Assembly: GCA_049116315.1 (NCBI GenBank)
Contig: JAGDZD010000001.1
Location: 299,906 to 363,905 of the forward strand
Origin: Thalassobius sp049116315
GTDB lineage: Bacteria; Pseudomonadota; Alphaproteobacteria; Rhodobacterales; Rhodobacteraceae
Length of the DNA stretch: 64,000 nt
Reading direction: 5' to 3'
In this document: piece by piece, positions 24,878 to 35,005 of the stretch
Layout of the letters: each line of letters opens with the position of its first letter
How positions within the stretch are numbered: the first letter of the stretch is position 1
Program-made: the position numbers and the translations under genes
Notes under the pieces: model-generated
The model's database searches: none
Seen by the model: only the letters and a program-made list of their open reading frames with translations
What the model was told of the DNA's origin: nothing

Positions 24878-27856
24878 TCAGGAATCCAAATGCGTCTTGC
24901 CGTTCGAAATATAGGTGTTCAAAATCACCTTCAACTTCGCGGGTGTCAGCGGCTTGGGCACATATTCGTTGATCTCGCAATCTTCACACAGACGCTGAAT
25001 TTCCATGGTCAAATCCGCCGACACAGCAATGATCGGTGTCTTAGGCAGGTGGCGTTTTTCTTCTTCGCCACGGATGCTGGCGGCCATCTGAAACCCGTCC
25101 ATGATGGGCATATGACAGTCTGACAGCAGCAGCGTGTATTGCCCGGAACGCCACAGGCTAAGACCCTCTTCGCCATTGACCACCGCGTCAGCGGCAATGC
25201 CCAGTTGCTTGAGCATCCGCAGTGTGATTTCGCGGGTCATCTGATCGTCTTCCACCAGCAAGACCTTGCTTTGCGGCAGCATCTTTAAGGACGGCGCCGC
25301 GGGCACCTTATCGCCCGTTTTCAGGCTGGTGAGCGCGGGCAGAAACACAGATGGCACCAAGGAGGTTACCGCAATACGGGTGTTCTTCGCTTCTGCTGGG
25401 TCCACTTCGCGACCATAATTGGTAATTTCGAGCACGGGACAGTCGAATTTGGCGGCCAGCTCTTCAGTGATTGAGGCGGTGTCCCCTTGGACAACCACCA
25501 GATCAGACTCCGGCGTCACGGTCCCTTGCCCGGGGACGGGCAGGGTTTGAAGTTGCGCGCCAGCATATTCAACATAGGCCTGCACCACTTTTTGGGTTTC
25601 GGCGTCTGCGCCCACATAGAGTACTTTCAGATCCTCTAGGGATTGGGCGGCTGGGGCCTCTGCATTCACCGCGTCGCTGGTTTCCAGCGGGATCTCAACC
25701 GAGAACAGCGTGCCCTCTCCTAGGTCACTGCTGACCGAGATATGCCCGTCCATCATCTTGATCAGACGATCGGTGATCGAAAGACCCAAACCGGTTCCGC
25801 CATATTGGCGCCGGATGGTGCTGTCGGCCTGTGTGAATGGCTGAAAGATCTGGTCCATGGTTTGTTGCGCCATGCCAATGCCATTGTCGCGCACCGTCAA
25901 GACCACATAGAGCGACCCCTTTTTGGACATACGTCCTGAAATAGAGACTTGAACTTCGCCGTGTTGGCGCATCTGCGAGCTGAACTTGATGGCGTTGCTG
26001 ACAAGGTTCATCAGGATCTGCCGCAGGCGCAGCCCATCGGCCTTAACCATTGGCAAGTTTGGCGCGCAGAAGGGCACCAAAGACACTTGGTTGTTCCAGG
26101 CCTGCCACCGCAGAATATCCGTTACATCAGACAGCACATTCTCTAGCACAACATCTTGATTGGTCAGGGCCAGGCTGTCGGATTCCATCCGCGAATAATC
26201 CAGAATGTCATCGATGATCCCCAACAACATCTGTGCCGAGCGTTGCGATGAATCCAGCAGATTGCGATCGTCGTTGGATTTGGTGCGCTCCACCAACAGC
26301 TCTAGAGCAGCAATGACCGAAATCAGAGGAGAGCGCAGTTCGTGGCTGATCGTTGACAAGAAAGACGTCTTGGTGCGCTGACCTGCTTCGGCATTTTTCA
26401 ATGCGGTGCGCAGTTCGGTCTCGCGCCGTTCAATTTCGCTATAGTCATGGACAACAAGAAGATATTGCTGAGATTCTAAATGATTACCGGTTTCCATCGG
26501 TTCTACTTGGATCGCAATAGGGAACGGGCTGCCGTCATTGCGAATACCGGTGGCGCGGATCATCTCTGTGCTGTTCTTTTGGGATAAGGCCAGCAACGTG
26601 CCGTGTGAAATAGAGGTGACGCCTTCGGGCCCCAACTCCAAGAAGGAGGAAACGTTCTTGCCCACTGCCAGTTCGTGGTCCACGCCAAAGACTTTATCCA
26701 GTGCTTTATTCACGCTGGAGATCGTGCCCGAGGAATCAATTTGGAAATTCACGTCTCGTGTCGCCGAGAGTGTCGCCATTAGCTTTTTGCGGTGCAGATC
26801 AACCTTGTGGCCGACTTCGAGCATGATCAGAAAGACTACGGTTGCCACCAACAATCCAATCGAGAAGGCAACGATGGTGAGCGTTTCGAAAAAGCGCGAC
26901 ATTTCGTAGGCGCGGTCGCGTGACATCTCGACGGCAATACCGATGCCCAACTCTTCCACGATGCTCCACGCGCCAATCGACGATTGGCCAGAGGCGTTGA
27001 TATATCCGGTTGTCGATTGCCCAGTAGAGCCTTGCAGAACCATCCGCACCGGCAAAATGAATTCGGAATGTGCCGTCCCGCTTTGTGGCTCCATTAAGAT
27101 CAGATCATCAAAGGGGCGCAGTGTACCTGCATCCCGGCGCCGTTGAATTTCGTCGATGTTGGTGAGCACTGCGCCGTCAAAGTTGAAGGCGTAGGTCAGC
27201 ATCCCAGAGCGGGTTTCGCGGAAATGAGCCTGCTCAAACAGATCTTCTTTGGGGGCCAGCCGCAGCGCAAAGATCGCGATGATATTGCCGCGCGGATCAA
27301 AAATTGGTGCAGCTGCGAAATTGGTGATGTTGTTTACCAGATTGGCCGGCAGGGTCATCGGGACCGCAGACCGCTGCAGCCGTGAAATCACGGTTTCACC
27401 CTGCAACACATTGGCAAACAATTCCGGTTGGGAGGACAAGATGTTCGGAAGCCCAATCGCTTCGGTGCTCGAAGAGGCCAATGTGGTCCCGTTCAAGGCG
27501 ATGATTGAATACCCCTTGATATGATTACTGGTCATATAGGGCGCAAAATGAGACCGCATTTCACTTTGCGTCGGATGTGAAATAAGCGACTGGCGATCAT
27601 GCCCCAGATCGATCAAGGCATGCGCGCTTTTGAACAAGAGCGGCAGTTTGGCTTCGGCGGTTATTTCGCGCTTCCGCGACTCGACCCATTTGGAAATGGT
27701 GGTGTGCGCCGTGGCCTGATGATCTTCGAGTTGGATGCTCAGAATGCTCTGATAGTTCCGCTTGAGAAGCCCAGAAACAACCAGATAGCCAGCAACAAGT
27801 GCGACAACAGCCAGTAAATATACCAGCGCGTTGATGCTCTTTGTGCTTCGTTCCAT
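24878..27856 (-). CDS. Membrane hybrid sensor histidine kinase/response regulator
   Basis: 992 residues from ATG 27856 (an upstream TTG adds 15 residues). TM1 about 8-32, an extracytoplasmic sensor region of about 280 residues probably of the dCache type, TM2 about 320-345, a PAS domain near 370-480, HisKA with H near 504 (FLSTISHELRSPL), a HATPase domain (VSNAIKFSSQ, DNGIGM, GGTGLGLSI), a degenerate receiver-like stretch after about 735, and a true receiver near 860-980 with LLLSDCHMPIMDG. It senses an external signal and phosphorylates its own receiver, presumably passing it to an Hpt protein. It converges on the che operon; a functional link is not proven. Confidence 0.93.
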   Translation of the reverse strand: MERSTKSINALVYLLAVVALVAGYLVVSGLLKRNYQSILSIQLEDHQATAHTTISKWVESRKREITAEAKLPLLFKSAHALIDLGHDRQSLISHPTQSEMRSHFAPYMTSNHIKGYSIIALNGTTLASSSTEAIGLPNILSSQPELFANVLQGETVISRLQRSAVPMTLPANLVNNITNFAAAPIFDPRGNIIAIFALRLAPKEDLFEQAHFRETRSGMLTYAFNFDGAVLTNIDEIQRRRDAGTLRPFDDLILMEPQSGTAHSEFILPVRMVLQGSTGQSTTGYINASGQSSIGAWSIVEELGIGIAVEMSRDRAYEMSRFFETLTIVAFSIGLLVATVVFLIMLEVGHKVDLHRKKLMATLSATRDVNFQIDSSGTISSVNKALDKVFGVDHELAVGKNVSSFLELGPEGVTSISHGTLLALSQKNSTEMIRATGIRNDGSPFPIAIQVEPMETGNHLESQQYLLVVHDYSEIERRETELRTALKNAEAGQRTKTSFLSTISHELRSPLISVIAALELLVERTKSNDDRNLLDSSQRSAQMLLGIIDDILDYSRMESDSLALTNQDVVLENVLSDVTDILRWQAWNNQVSLVPFCAPNLPMVKADGLRLRQILMNLVSNAIKFSSQMRQHGEVQVSISGRMSKKGSLYVVLTVRDNGIGMAQQTMDQIFQPFTQADSTIRRQYGGTGLGLSITDRLIKMMDGHISVSSDLGEGTLFSVEIPLETSDAVNAEAPAAQSLEDLKVLYVGADAETQKVVQAYVEYAGAQLQTLPVPGQGTVTPESDLVVVQGDTASITEELAAKFDCPVLEITNYGREVDPAEAKNTRIAVTSLVPSVFLPALTSLKTGDKVPAAPSLKMLPQSKVLLVEDDQMTREITLRMLKQLGIAADAVVNGEEGLSLWRSGQYTLLLSDCHMPIMDGFQMAASIRGEEEKRHLPKTPIIAVSADLTMEIQRLCEDCEINEYVPKPLTPAKLKVILNTYISNGKTHLDS

Positions 27857-28321
27857 ACGTTGCGCCTCACGGTTGCGGACGTTTCGGTTGCGAATTGGCA
27901 ACAGGCTTCAAAAACAGGGCCGTTGCCCAACAGGAGCAGCGGTTTAAGTGCAGCTTTGCGTGATTATGGTGTCCTCCCCAGGATACCGAACGCCAAAAAA
28001 TCTGGTTTCTATCGACAGGCCCTGTTTGCCGGGTCTTGCGAATTGAAATCCAAAGCGTCGTTAATCACCGCTTTGCTAGTTTAAGTTAGTGGCTTCAGAC
28101 AAATTATTCTTGTCGTTATATACTAAAGAGATCGAATGTGTTGCCGTAGTACATACTTTAGTAGAGGTGATTTAACCTTTAACGCGAGTGACGCTTTCGC
28201 ATTAAGTGTATTAGTGGCGAAAAAATAGGGATTGGTAAACTTGAGTGCTCTACTATTAAGCATTTAGCAGAACAACTGAGTCCCTTTTCAAAACGCAAAT
28301 CGTTTGAAATATTACCTTTTT
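27857..28321. other. Intergenic region upstream of the hybrid kinase
   Basis: 465 bases, the right 250 markedly A+T-rich. It must contain the hybrid-kinase promoter; the LysR gene ends at its right side. I see no gene, tRNA or clear terminator. Confidence 0.45.
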
Positions 28322-29287
28322 CTAGGATGTCTGTTTTACTTCATCTTCCGAAGTATTTCCGTCATTTTGTAAGTCTCGGGCCGCCACTGATAGTTTTTCA
28401 CGACAAATGCGGGTCATATACTCTAAGAAAAGCTGTACCTTGGGGTCCCGGAGCCGTCGACTGGATGACAAACACACCAGTTGAGTTGCAACCGGAGGTG
28501 TCTTAGTGGCCACGGGCACCAAGTCGCCTGACCGCAAATGATCCACCACCTCGAAGTAGGGTTTCATCACAATTCCGGCGCCGTCCAAGGCCCAACCGGT
28601 CAAGACATCGCCATCATCGCTTTCAAAGGGACCGGCAATGTCAAACTGCTGCAAGCCGGTTTCGGTTTGCAACGTCCAGCGAAACTCTTTGGCCCCTGGA
28701 AACCGGAGGTTCAGACAATCGTGCTTGTCACTGACCAATTCGCTGCCGCTTTGAGGCAAGCCGCGGCGGTCAACATAAGAGGGGGCGGCACAAAGCAACC
28801 GTTCACAATCCGCAATGACGCGAACCTTGAGATCGCTTTCCTTTAGCGGGCCCAGATGAAACGCCAAATCAAGGCCTTCGCCCGTGACATCAATCACCCG
28901 ATCTGACAGTCGCAAGCGCACTTCGATTTCCGGATAGAGCGCCTTGAAGGCCGGCACGGCGGGGGCAATAAAGCGGCGTCCAATGCCCAGTGGAGCGGCG
29001 ACAAACACGGTGCCGCGCGGCGATTGCGTGGCCTCCATGACCCGGGCTTCGGCGTCTTCCACCGCTTGTAGGACATTACACGCGCCTTCGTAGAACAGCT
29101 TACCATGTTCTGTAGGGTGCAAGGCGCGAGTGGTTCGGTTGAACAAGCGGACGCCTAAATGCTTTTCCAACTCTGCAATCCGGGACGAGGCAACAGCCGG
29201 TGAGGTGCGTTGATCGCGCGCAGCAGCGCTCATATTGCTCAATTCATAGACACGGACGAACATCCGGATATTATTTATGTAAGCCAT
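28322..29287 (-). CDS. LysR-family transcriptional regulator
   Basis: 321 residues from ATG 29287, chosen because the helix-turn-helix normally starts within a few residues of the N-terminus (MAYINNIRMFVRVYELSNMSAAARDQRTSPAVASSRIAELE, given in part); the longer reading at 29365 adds an unlikely leader. The effector domain (about 90-295) has the CrgA/AaeR-like pattern (GTVFVAAPLGIGRRFIAPAVP). The tail is extended and polar (about 20 residues, NDGNTSEDEVKQTS). Divergent from puuD across 98 bases, so it probably controls urate oxidation; this is inference. Confidence 0.88.
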   Translation of the reverse strand: MAYINNIRMFVRVYELSNMSAAARDQRTSPAVASSRIAELEKHLGVRLFNRTTRALHPTEHGKLFYEGACNVLQAVEDAEARVMEATQSPRGTVFVAAPLGIGRRFIAPAVPAFKALYPEIEVRLRLSDRVIDVTGEGLDLAFHLGPLKESDLKVRVIADCERLLCAAPSYVDRRGLPQSGSELVSDKHDCLNLRFPGAKEFRWTLQTETGLQQFDIAGPFESDDGDVLTGWALDGAGIVMKPYFEVVDHLRSGDLVPVATKTPPVATQLVCLSSSRRLRDPKVQLFLEYMTRICREKLSVAARDLQNDGNTSEDEVKQTS

Positions 29288-29385
29288 TATCAACGATCTC
29301 TTGAAACTGCTGAGCTGATTTGAAGAATTAACAAACAAGTGGCGCAGGCGATAGTCTGCTTTCAATTAAAGAACAGGAGCGACCC

Positions 29386-30609
29386 ATGTATGATTTTGCC
29401 GCCATCGGCGAATGGTTAGAATTCGCCGTGCGCTGGGTGCACGTCATCACCGCCATCGCTTGGATCGGGTCATCGTTTTATTTCATTGCCTTAGATCTTG
29501 GCCTGCACCGGGATCGCAACCTTGCGACAGGCGCAGATGGCGAAGAGTGGCAGGTCCACGGCGGCGGCTTTTACCACATTCAAAAATACCTCGTGGCCCC
29601 GGCAAATATGCCGGATGGGCTGGTTTGGTTTAAGTGGGAAAGCTATGCAACATGGTTGTCAGGCTTCGCGCTTTTGGCGGTGGTCTACTATCTGGGCGCA
29701 GAATTTTATCTGGTCGATCCGCTGGTCTGGGACATTTCGTCCGGCTGGGCGATTGTGATTTCTCTGCTGTCCTTGGCGCTTGGGTGGTTGGCGTACAACT
29801 TTCTGTGCAAGGTCTTTGTGAACGCAAGTCAGACCGCCCTGATGGTGGCGTTGTTCGCGGTTCTTGTTGGCATGTCCTATTTCTACACATCGGTGTTTTC
29901 AGGCCGGGCCGCTTTGCTGCATCTTGGGGCCTTTACCGCCAGTTTGATGAGCGGCAACGTGTTCTTCATTATCATCCCCAACCAAAAGATTGTGGTGGCG
30001 GATTTGATCGCCGGTCGAAAGCCGGATCCGATCTATGGCAAAATTGCCAAACAGCGCTCGACCCACAACAATTATCTGACGTTGCCAGTTATCTTCATGA
30101 TGCTGTCGAACCACTATCCCTTGGCCTTTGCCAGCGAGCACAATTGGATCATCGCCAGTTTGATTTTCTTGATGGGGGTGACAATCCGCCATTATTTCAA
30201 CTCGTTGCATGCGCGAAAGGGCAATCCAACCTGGACTTGGCTGGCCACGGCATTGCTGTTCTTGCTGGTGATGTGGCTGTCAACGGCACCGATGTTTCGC
30301 GCCGAAGAACCCTACGAAGCGCAGGGTGCGGCGTTGCGATTTGCCGAAGCTGAGGGGTTCGGCGAGGTTTCGGACATTGTCATGGGGCGCTGTTCGATGT
30401 GTCACGCGGCAGAACCCGGTTGGGAGGGGCTGCATTGGGCGCCCAAGGGGGTGCATCTGGAAACACCACATCAAATCGCCCGTCAGGCGCGCGAAATCTA
30501 CCTGCATTCCGGCCTGACCACGGCGATGCCGCCAGCCAACCTTTCCTATATGGAGGCCCATGAGCGGGCCAAGATTGTGGCGTGGTACCAGGCGGCGGTT
30601 AAGGGCTAA
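29386..30609 (+). CDS. puuD: Urate hydroxylase PuuD (membrane urate oxidase with cytochrome c domain)
   Basis: 407 residues. An N-terminal membrane domain with about eight helices begins EFAVRWVHVITAIAWIGSSFYF, including histidines typical of the PuuD family. It is followed by a C-terminal cytochrome c domain with C336-x-x-C339-H340 (RCSMCHA) and axial M381 (TAMPPAN). The protein oxidises urate to 5-hydroxyisourate in the inner membrane and passes electrons to the respiratory chain instead of making peroxide. The rest of the purine pathway is not in this window. A LysR gene is divergent. Confidence 0.93.
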   Translation: MYDFAAIGEWLEFAVRWVHVITAIAWIGSSFYFIALDLGLHRDRNLATGADGEEWQVHGGGFYHIQKYLVAPANMPDGLVWFKWESYATWLSGFALLAVVYYLGAEFYLVDPLVWDISSGWAIVISLLSLALGWLAYNFLCKVFVNASQTALMVALFAVLVGMSYFYTSVFSGRAALLHLGAFTASLMSGNVFFIIIPNQKIVVADLIAGRKPDPIYGKIAKQRSTHNNYLTLPVIFMMLSNHYPLAFASEHNWIIASLIFLMGVTIRHYFNSLHARKGNPTWTWLATALLFLLVMWLSTAPMFRAEEPYEAQGAALRFAEAEGFGEVSDIVMGRCSMCHAAEPGWEGLHWAPKGVHLETPHQIARQAREIYLHSGLTTAMPPANLSYMEAHERAKIVAWYQAAVKG

Positions 30610-30656
30610 CGCAGTTTCCTATCGCCACCAGCGGTTTTCCCGGCTAATCAACGCCG

Positions 30657-31769
30657 ATGGATAGCAAATTCGAAATTTTCTGTGCCGCGCCTCCGGGGCT
30701 TGAACCTGTGTTGGCCATCGAAGCCCGTGCCAAAGGCTTTGCCGATGTGCGTTATGTGCCCGGTGGAGTGACGCTGACTGGTGGTTGGTCGGATGTTTGG
30801 CGTGCCAATTTGGACCTGCGTGGGGCCACCCGAATTCTGGCAAGGATTGGGGCCTTTCGTGCCTTTCATCTTGCGCAGCTGGACAAGCGGTCTCGCAAAT
30901 TTGCGTGGGCCGAGTATCTGCGTCCAGATCAGCCAGTGCGGGTCGAAGTCAGCACCAATAAGAAATCCAAAATCTATCACGCTGGCGCCGCTAAGCAGCG
31001 TATCGAAACCGCGATCAAAGAAGAGTTGGGCGCCCCCCTATCCGACGAGGCAACGGTGCAAATCCGCGCCCGGATCGAGGACAATCTTGTGCAGTTCAGC
31101 CTCGATACCTCGGGCGAAAGCCTGCACAAACGCGGCCACAAAGAAGCCGTGGGCAAAGCGCCCATGCGCGAGACCCTAGCGGCGCTGTTTTTGGGGGCTG
31201 CGGGATATGATGGCACCCAGCCGGTTTATGATCCGATGTGCGGATCGGGCACGTTTGTGATTGAAGCTGCTGAAATCGCATTGGGTCTACAGCCCGGACG
31301 CTCGCGTGGGTTTGCCTTTGAGAATTTGGCAAATGCCGACCCTGAGGCTTTGGCGGCCCTGCGCCGCACGTCTCCAAGCACAACAAGCGATCTGATGTTT
31401 TATGGCTCGGATCGCAACGCAGGGGCGATTGAAGCTGCAACTCAAAACGCGCAGCGTGCCGGTGTGGCCGAAAACACCCGCTTTGTGCAGGCCGCGGTAG
31501 GGGACATTGTGCGCCCCGAGGGCCCGGCCGGGTTGGTGATCGTGAACCCACCTTATGGTGCCCGTATCGGCAACAAGAAGCAGCTGTTTTCCTTGCATGG
31601 GGCTATGGGGCAGGTTCTGAAAGAGCGGTTCAAGGGCTGGCGCGTAGGGATCGTGACCAGCGATGGTGCCTTGGCAAATGCCACCGGATTGCCGTTTGAT
31701 CCTGCGGGGCCACCTGTGCCGCATGGGGGGCTGAAAGTGCGCCTGTACCAAACGCCGCCTTTGGCCTGA
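30657..31769 (+). CDS. THUMP-domain class I SAM-dependent RNA methyltransferase (RlmL-N/YpsC-like)
   Basis: 370 residues. The N-terminal about 155 residues form a ferredoxin-like plus THUMP RNA-binding part (FCAAPPGLEPVLAIEARAKGF at the start). Then come YDPMCGSGTFVIEAAEIALG (SAM motif I) and VIVNPPYGARIG, the NPPY motif of N2-guanine methyltransferases. This combination is that of the m2G2445 23S rRNA methyltransferase family. It lacks the second methyltransferase half of enterobacterial RlmKL, as is usual outside gammaproteobacteria. Confidence 0.9.
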   Translation: MDSKFEIFCAAPPGLEPVLAIEARAKGFADVRYVPGGVTLTGGWSDVWRANLDLRGATRILARIGAFRAFHLAQLDKRSRKFAWAEYLRPDQPVRVEVSTNKKSKIYHAGAAKQRIETAIKEELGAPLSDEATVQIRARIEDNLVQFSLDTSGESLHKRGHKEAVGKAPMRETLAALFLGAAGYDGTQPVYDPMCGSGTFVIEAAEIALGLQPGRSRGFAFENLANADPEALAALRRTSPSTTSDLMFYGSDRNAGAIEAATQNAQRAGVAENTRFVQAAVGDIVRPEGPAGLVIVNPPYGARIGNKKQLFSLHGAMGQVLKERFKGWRVGIVTSDGALANATGLPFDPAGPPVPHGGLKVRLYQTPPLA

Positions 31770-31833
31770 TTTCAGTTGGCGTGCCGATTTCGATGATAGT
31801 CGAATCGGCCAGCCATGTGCTAGGTATTGTTGT

Positions 31834-33702
31834 ATGTCACAAGCCTCCCCCAATATAAGCGAAAACCAGCCCGTAATTCGACAGCTAGACGAAGGCACGA
31901 TCAATCGGATTGCTGCCGGCGAAGTTGTGGAGCGTCCCGCCTCGGCGGTGAAAGAACTGGTTGAAAACGCCATTGATGCCGGGGCCCATCGCATTGAGAT
32001 TGCCATCGCGGATGGCGGCAAAACCATCATTCGAGTGACCGATGATGGATGTGGCATTTCGGTTGACCAACTGCCCTTGGCGATGTCGCGTCATGCGACC
32101 TCAAAAATGGATGGCACCGACCTGTTGGATATTCACAGTTTTGGATTTCGCGGCGAGGCCTTGCCCTCGCTCGGGGCCGTTGGCCGACTGACAATCACCA
32201 GCCGTGTGGCGGGGGCCGAAGCGGCCCAAATCACCGTTGCTGGCGGTGAAATTTCCCCCGTGCGCCCCGCAGCCCTCAATCAGGGCACCGTGGTGGAGCT
32301 GCGCGACCTGTTCTATGCCACCCCTGCGCGGCTCAAATTCTTGCGCACGGATCGGGCCGAAACCCAAGCAATCGGCGACGTTGTTAAGCGGCTTGCGATG
32401 GCCGAGCCGCATATCGGATTTACACTGCGCGATGTATCGGGGGGCGGTGATGGGCGTGTGTCGTTTCGGGCCGAACCTGAAACCGGCGATCTCTTTGATG
32501 CGCTACAAGGTCGTCTGGCGCGTATTCTGGGGGCCGAGTTTGCCGAGAACGCTTTGCGGATTGACGCGGAACGTGAGGGGCTGCATCTGACAGGCTTTGC
32601 GGCGCTTCCGACCTATTCGCGCGGCTCTGCGGTGGCTCAGTTCTTGTTCGTGAATGGACGCCCCGTGAAAGACAAGTTGTTGATTGGCGCGTTGCGCGGC
32701 GCCTATTTTGATTTCCTGAGTCGCGACCGTCACCCAGCGGCGGCGCTGTTTGTAGAATGTGATCCGCATTTGGTGGATGTGAACGTCCATCCGGCCAAAT
32801 CCGAGGTGCGGTTTCGCGATCCGGGGATGGTGCGTGGCTTGATCGTCTCTGCCTTGCGTCATGCCTTGGCCGAGGCGGGGCACCGGGCGTCAACCACTGT
32901 GGCAGGCGCGACATTGGGGGCCTTTCGCCCCGAACCCATCCCCGCAGGTGGGCCAGCGCGGGTGTATCAAATGGATCGTCCCTCCTCCGAAGCACGGGCG
33001 CAAAACTATCAGCTGCAGGCCCCAGCGGCCCCCGGATTTGCGGATCTTGGAGAAACTTATAGTGCCCGTGTCGAAGAGCTGCCGGTGGCAAGCACGCTGC
33101 CCGAAGCGCCGGTTGTTGAGGCCCTGCCTTTGGGCGCTGCGCGGGCTCAGGTGCACGAAAACTATATCGTGGCGCAGACCGAAACCGGCATGGTGATCGT
33201 CGATCAGCACGCCGCGCATGAACGTCTGGTCTATGAAAAGCTCAAGAATCAAATGGCCGAAAACGGTGTCGCGGCCCAAGCGTTGCTGATCCCAGAGATC
33301 GTAGAGTTGTCGGACGGTGATTGTGCGCGACTGCTTGAGATCGCAGAGGACTTGCAAAAGCTTGGTCTGGGGCTGGACGCGTTCGGAGGCGGCGCCATCG
33401 CGGTGCGTGAAACCCCGGCGATCCTTGGCGAGGTGAACGCCAAAGCTATGGTCTTGGACATTTTGGATGAGTTGGCCGATCTTGGTGACAGCCAAACCGT
33501 ACAGGCCCGTATCGAAGCGATTTTGAGCCGTGTGGCCTGTCATGGATCGATCCGATCGGGGCGGCGCATGCGGGCAGAAGAGATGAATGCGTTGCTGCGC
33601 GAAATGGAAGCCACGCCACATTCGGGGCAATGCAATCACGGCCGACCAACCTATGTCGAGCTGAAATTGAGTGATATTGAGCGGTTGTTTGGGCGCACAT
33701 GA
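31834..33702 (+). CDS. mutL: DNA mismatch repair protein MutL
   Basis: 622 residues. GHKL ATPase domain at the N-terminus (IAAGEVVERPASAVKELVENAIDAGA, given in part; DDGCGIS; HATSKM; GFRGEALPS). A proline/alanine-rich linker spans about 345-430. The C-terminal dimerisation domain carries DQHAAHERLVYE, the DQHA-x2-E-x4-E endonuclease motif, plus ACHGSIRSG and CNHGRP. It is thus the endonuclease-type MutL, expected in organisms without MutH. It overlaps rmuC. Confidence 0.97.
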   Translation: MSQASPNISENQPVIRQLDEGTINRIAAGEVVERPASAVKELVENAIDAGAHRIEIAIADGGKTIIRVTDDGCGISVDQLPLAMSRHATSKMDGTDLLDIHSFGFRGEALPSLGAVGRLTITSRVAGAEAAQITVAGGEISPVRPAALNQGTVVELRDLFYATPARLKFLRTDRAETQAIGDVVKRLAMAEPHIGFTLRDVSGGGDGRVSFRAEPETGDLFDALQGRLARILGAEFAENALRIDAEREGLHLTGFAALPTYSRGSAVAQFLFVNGRPVKDKLLIGALRGAYFDFLSRDRHPAAALFVECDPHLVDVNVHPAKSEVRFRDPGMVRGLIVSALRHALAEAGHRASTTVAGATLGAFRPEPIPAGGPARVYQMDRPSSEARAQNYQLQAPAAPGFADLGETYSARVEELPVASTLPEAPVVEALPLGAARAQVHENYIVAQTETGMVIVDQHAAHERLVYEKLKNQMAENGVAAQALLIPEIVELSDGDCARLLEIAEDLQKLGLGLDAFGGGAIAVRETPAILGEVNAKAMVLDILDELADLGDSQTVQARIEAILSRVACHGSIRSGRRMRAEEMNALLREMEATPHSGQCNHGRPTYVELKLSDIERLFGRT

Positions 33703-34865
33703 TGACGATCTCGGGCAGCGAAATCACGTTGAGCGATCCTATGGTGCTCGCTTTTCTGGCGCTGGCCGCAGTGGGTGTTTTGATGGTGATCTTGTTGATC
33801 ATGACGGTGCGTGCGGCGCGCTTGTCGGCGCGCCTGTCGGAACCTTTGGCGCATCAAATGGGGCAATTGGGCCAGCGGGTGCAGGCGCTGTCAGACGGTC
33901 AGCACCAGTTGGCAGGGGGATTGACCCATGTGGCTGACAGCCAAGCCGCCGCCCAAACCAACCTGTTGCAGCTGATGGAGCAACGCCTGGCGCAGGTGCA
34001 AAATCAGATGACTGAAAACCTGCAAGGGTCGGCGCGTCGCACCGCGCATTCGCTGGGCGAGTTGCAAAACCGGTTGCAAGTGATCGACAAAGCCCAAGAA
34101 AACATCACCAAATTGTCTGGCGACGTGCTGAGCTTGCAGGATATTCTGTCAAACAAACAAACCCGTGGGGCCTTTGGAGAGATCCAGCTGCGCGATATCG
34201 TGTCCAAAGCGTTGCCCAGTGACAGCTTTACCTGGCAAGCCACATTGTCCAATGGCAAACGGGCCGATTGCCTGATCCATTTGCCAAACCCGCCGGGGCC
34301 GATTGTGATCGACAGCAAATTCCCGCTGGAATCCTATGAGGCGCTGGTCAATGCCCAGACACAAGAGCAGTTGAACCGGGCTGCAACCTTGCTGCGCCAA
34401 GCGGTGCGCGGGCATATCAAGGCGATCTCAGAGAAATATCAGATCGAAGGGGAAACCGCGGACGGCGCGTTGATGTTCCTGCCGTCTGAGGCGGTCTATG
34501 CCGAGCTGCATGCCCGGTTTCCCGAACTGGTGCGTGAAGGCTTCGACAAACGGGTGTGGATCGTTTCGCCGACCACCTGCATGGCGACGCTGAACACCAT
34601 GCGGGCCATTTTGAAAGATGCGCGGATGCGCGAGCAAGCCGGTGCAATCCGGCGTGAATTGTCACTGTTGTTTGCCGATGTGGATCGGCTGGGCACGCGG
34701 GTGGAAAATCTGGATCGCCATTTTGGGCAGGCGGCCAAGGATATCGCTGAAATCAAAATCAGCTCGGATAAGGCAGGGCGCCGGGCGCGTCGCTTGGACA
34801 ACTTTGATTTTGAAGAGCTGGCGCCGGAAGAGGCCACGCCTGTGGTGCCGTTAAAGCAGCCCTAA
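33699..34865 (+). CDS. rmuC: DNA recombination protein RmuC
   Basis: 388 residues from ATG 33699 (a second ATG follows directly). One membrane anchor (about 10-32, VLAFLALAAVGVLMVILLIM), a coiled coil (about 45-140) and the RmuC nuclease-like domain with TRGAFGEIQLRDIV, VIDSKFPLESYEAL and MFLPSEAVYAELH. RmuC-family proteins limit inversions and recombination at short repeats. Overlaps mutL by 4 bases, so both genome-maintenance genes are coupled. Confidence 0.95.
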   Translation: MMTISGSEITLSDPMVLAFLALAAVGVLMVILLIMTVRAARLSARLSEPLAHQMGQLGQRVQALSDGQHQLAGGLTHVADSQAAAQTNLLQLMEQRLAQVQNQMTENLQGSARRTAHSLGELQNRLQVIDKAQENITKLSGDVLSLQDILSNKQTRGAFGEIQLRDIVSKALPSDSFTWQATLSNGKRADCLIHLPNPPGPIVIDSKFPLESYEALVNAQTQEQLNRAATLLRQAVRGHIKAISEKYQIEGETADGALMFLPSEAVYAELHARFPELVREGFDKRVWIVSPTTCMATLNTMRAILKDARMREQAGAIRRELSLLFADVDRLGTRVENLDRHFGQAAKDIAEIKISSDKAGRRARRLDNFDFEELAPEEATPVVPLKQP

Positions 34866-34880
34866 GACCGCCCGGCGGTG

Positions 34881-34916
34881 AGGGCGTTGCGCCCTGAGTA
34901 TTTGGGGCAAGATGAA
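34881..34916 (+). repeat. Short intergenic element: mini-hairpin plus GAGTATTTGGGGCAAGATG
   Basis: AGGGCG-TTG-CGCCCT is followed directly by GAGTATTTGGGGCAAGATG in the gap after rmuC. I recall similar GAGTATTT..CAAGA(T/A)GAA elements behind genes in other Rhodobacterales genomes, but I cannot count them here and only one copy is in the window. Confidence 0.35.
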
Positions 34917-35005
34917 ATTCTATGCCCGGTTTGCCTCAGATCAAAGTGTCGCCCCTATTTCGCTGTCACAGTGCCTGCAATCGGATCGCGCAGGAGTGTT
35001 AGGCC

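Noticed and set aside
24878..27856. Hybrid kinase as part of the chemotaxis operon
   Set aside because: It is on the opposite strand beyond a strong bidirectional terminator, and has a standard sensory-kinase layout; no direct link can be shown.
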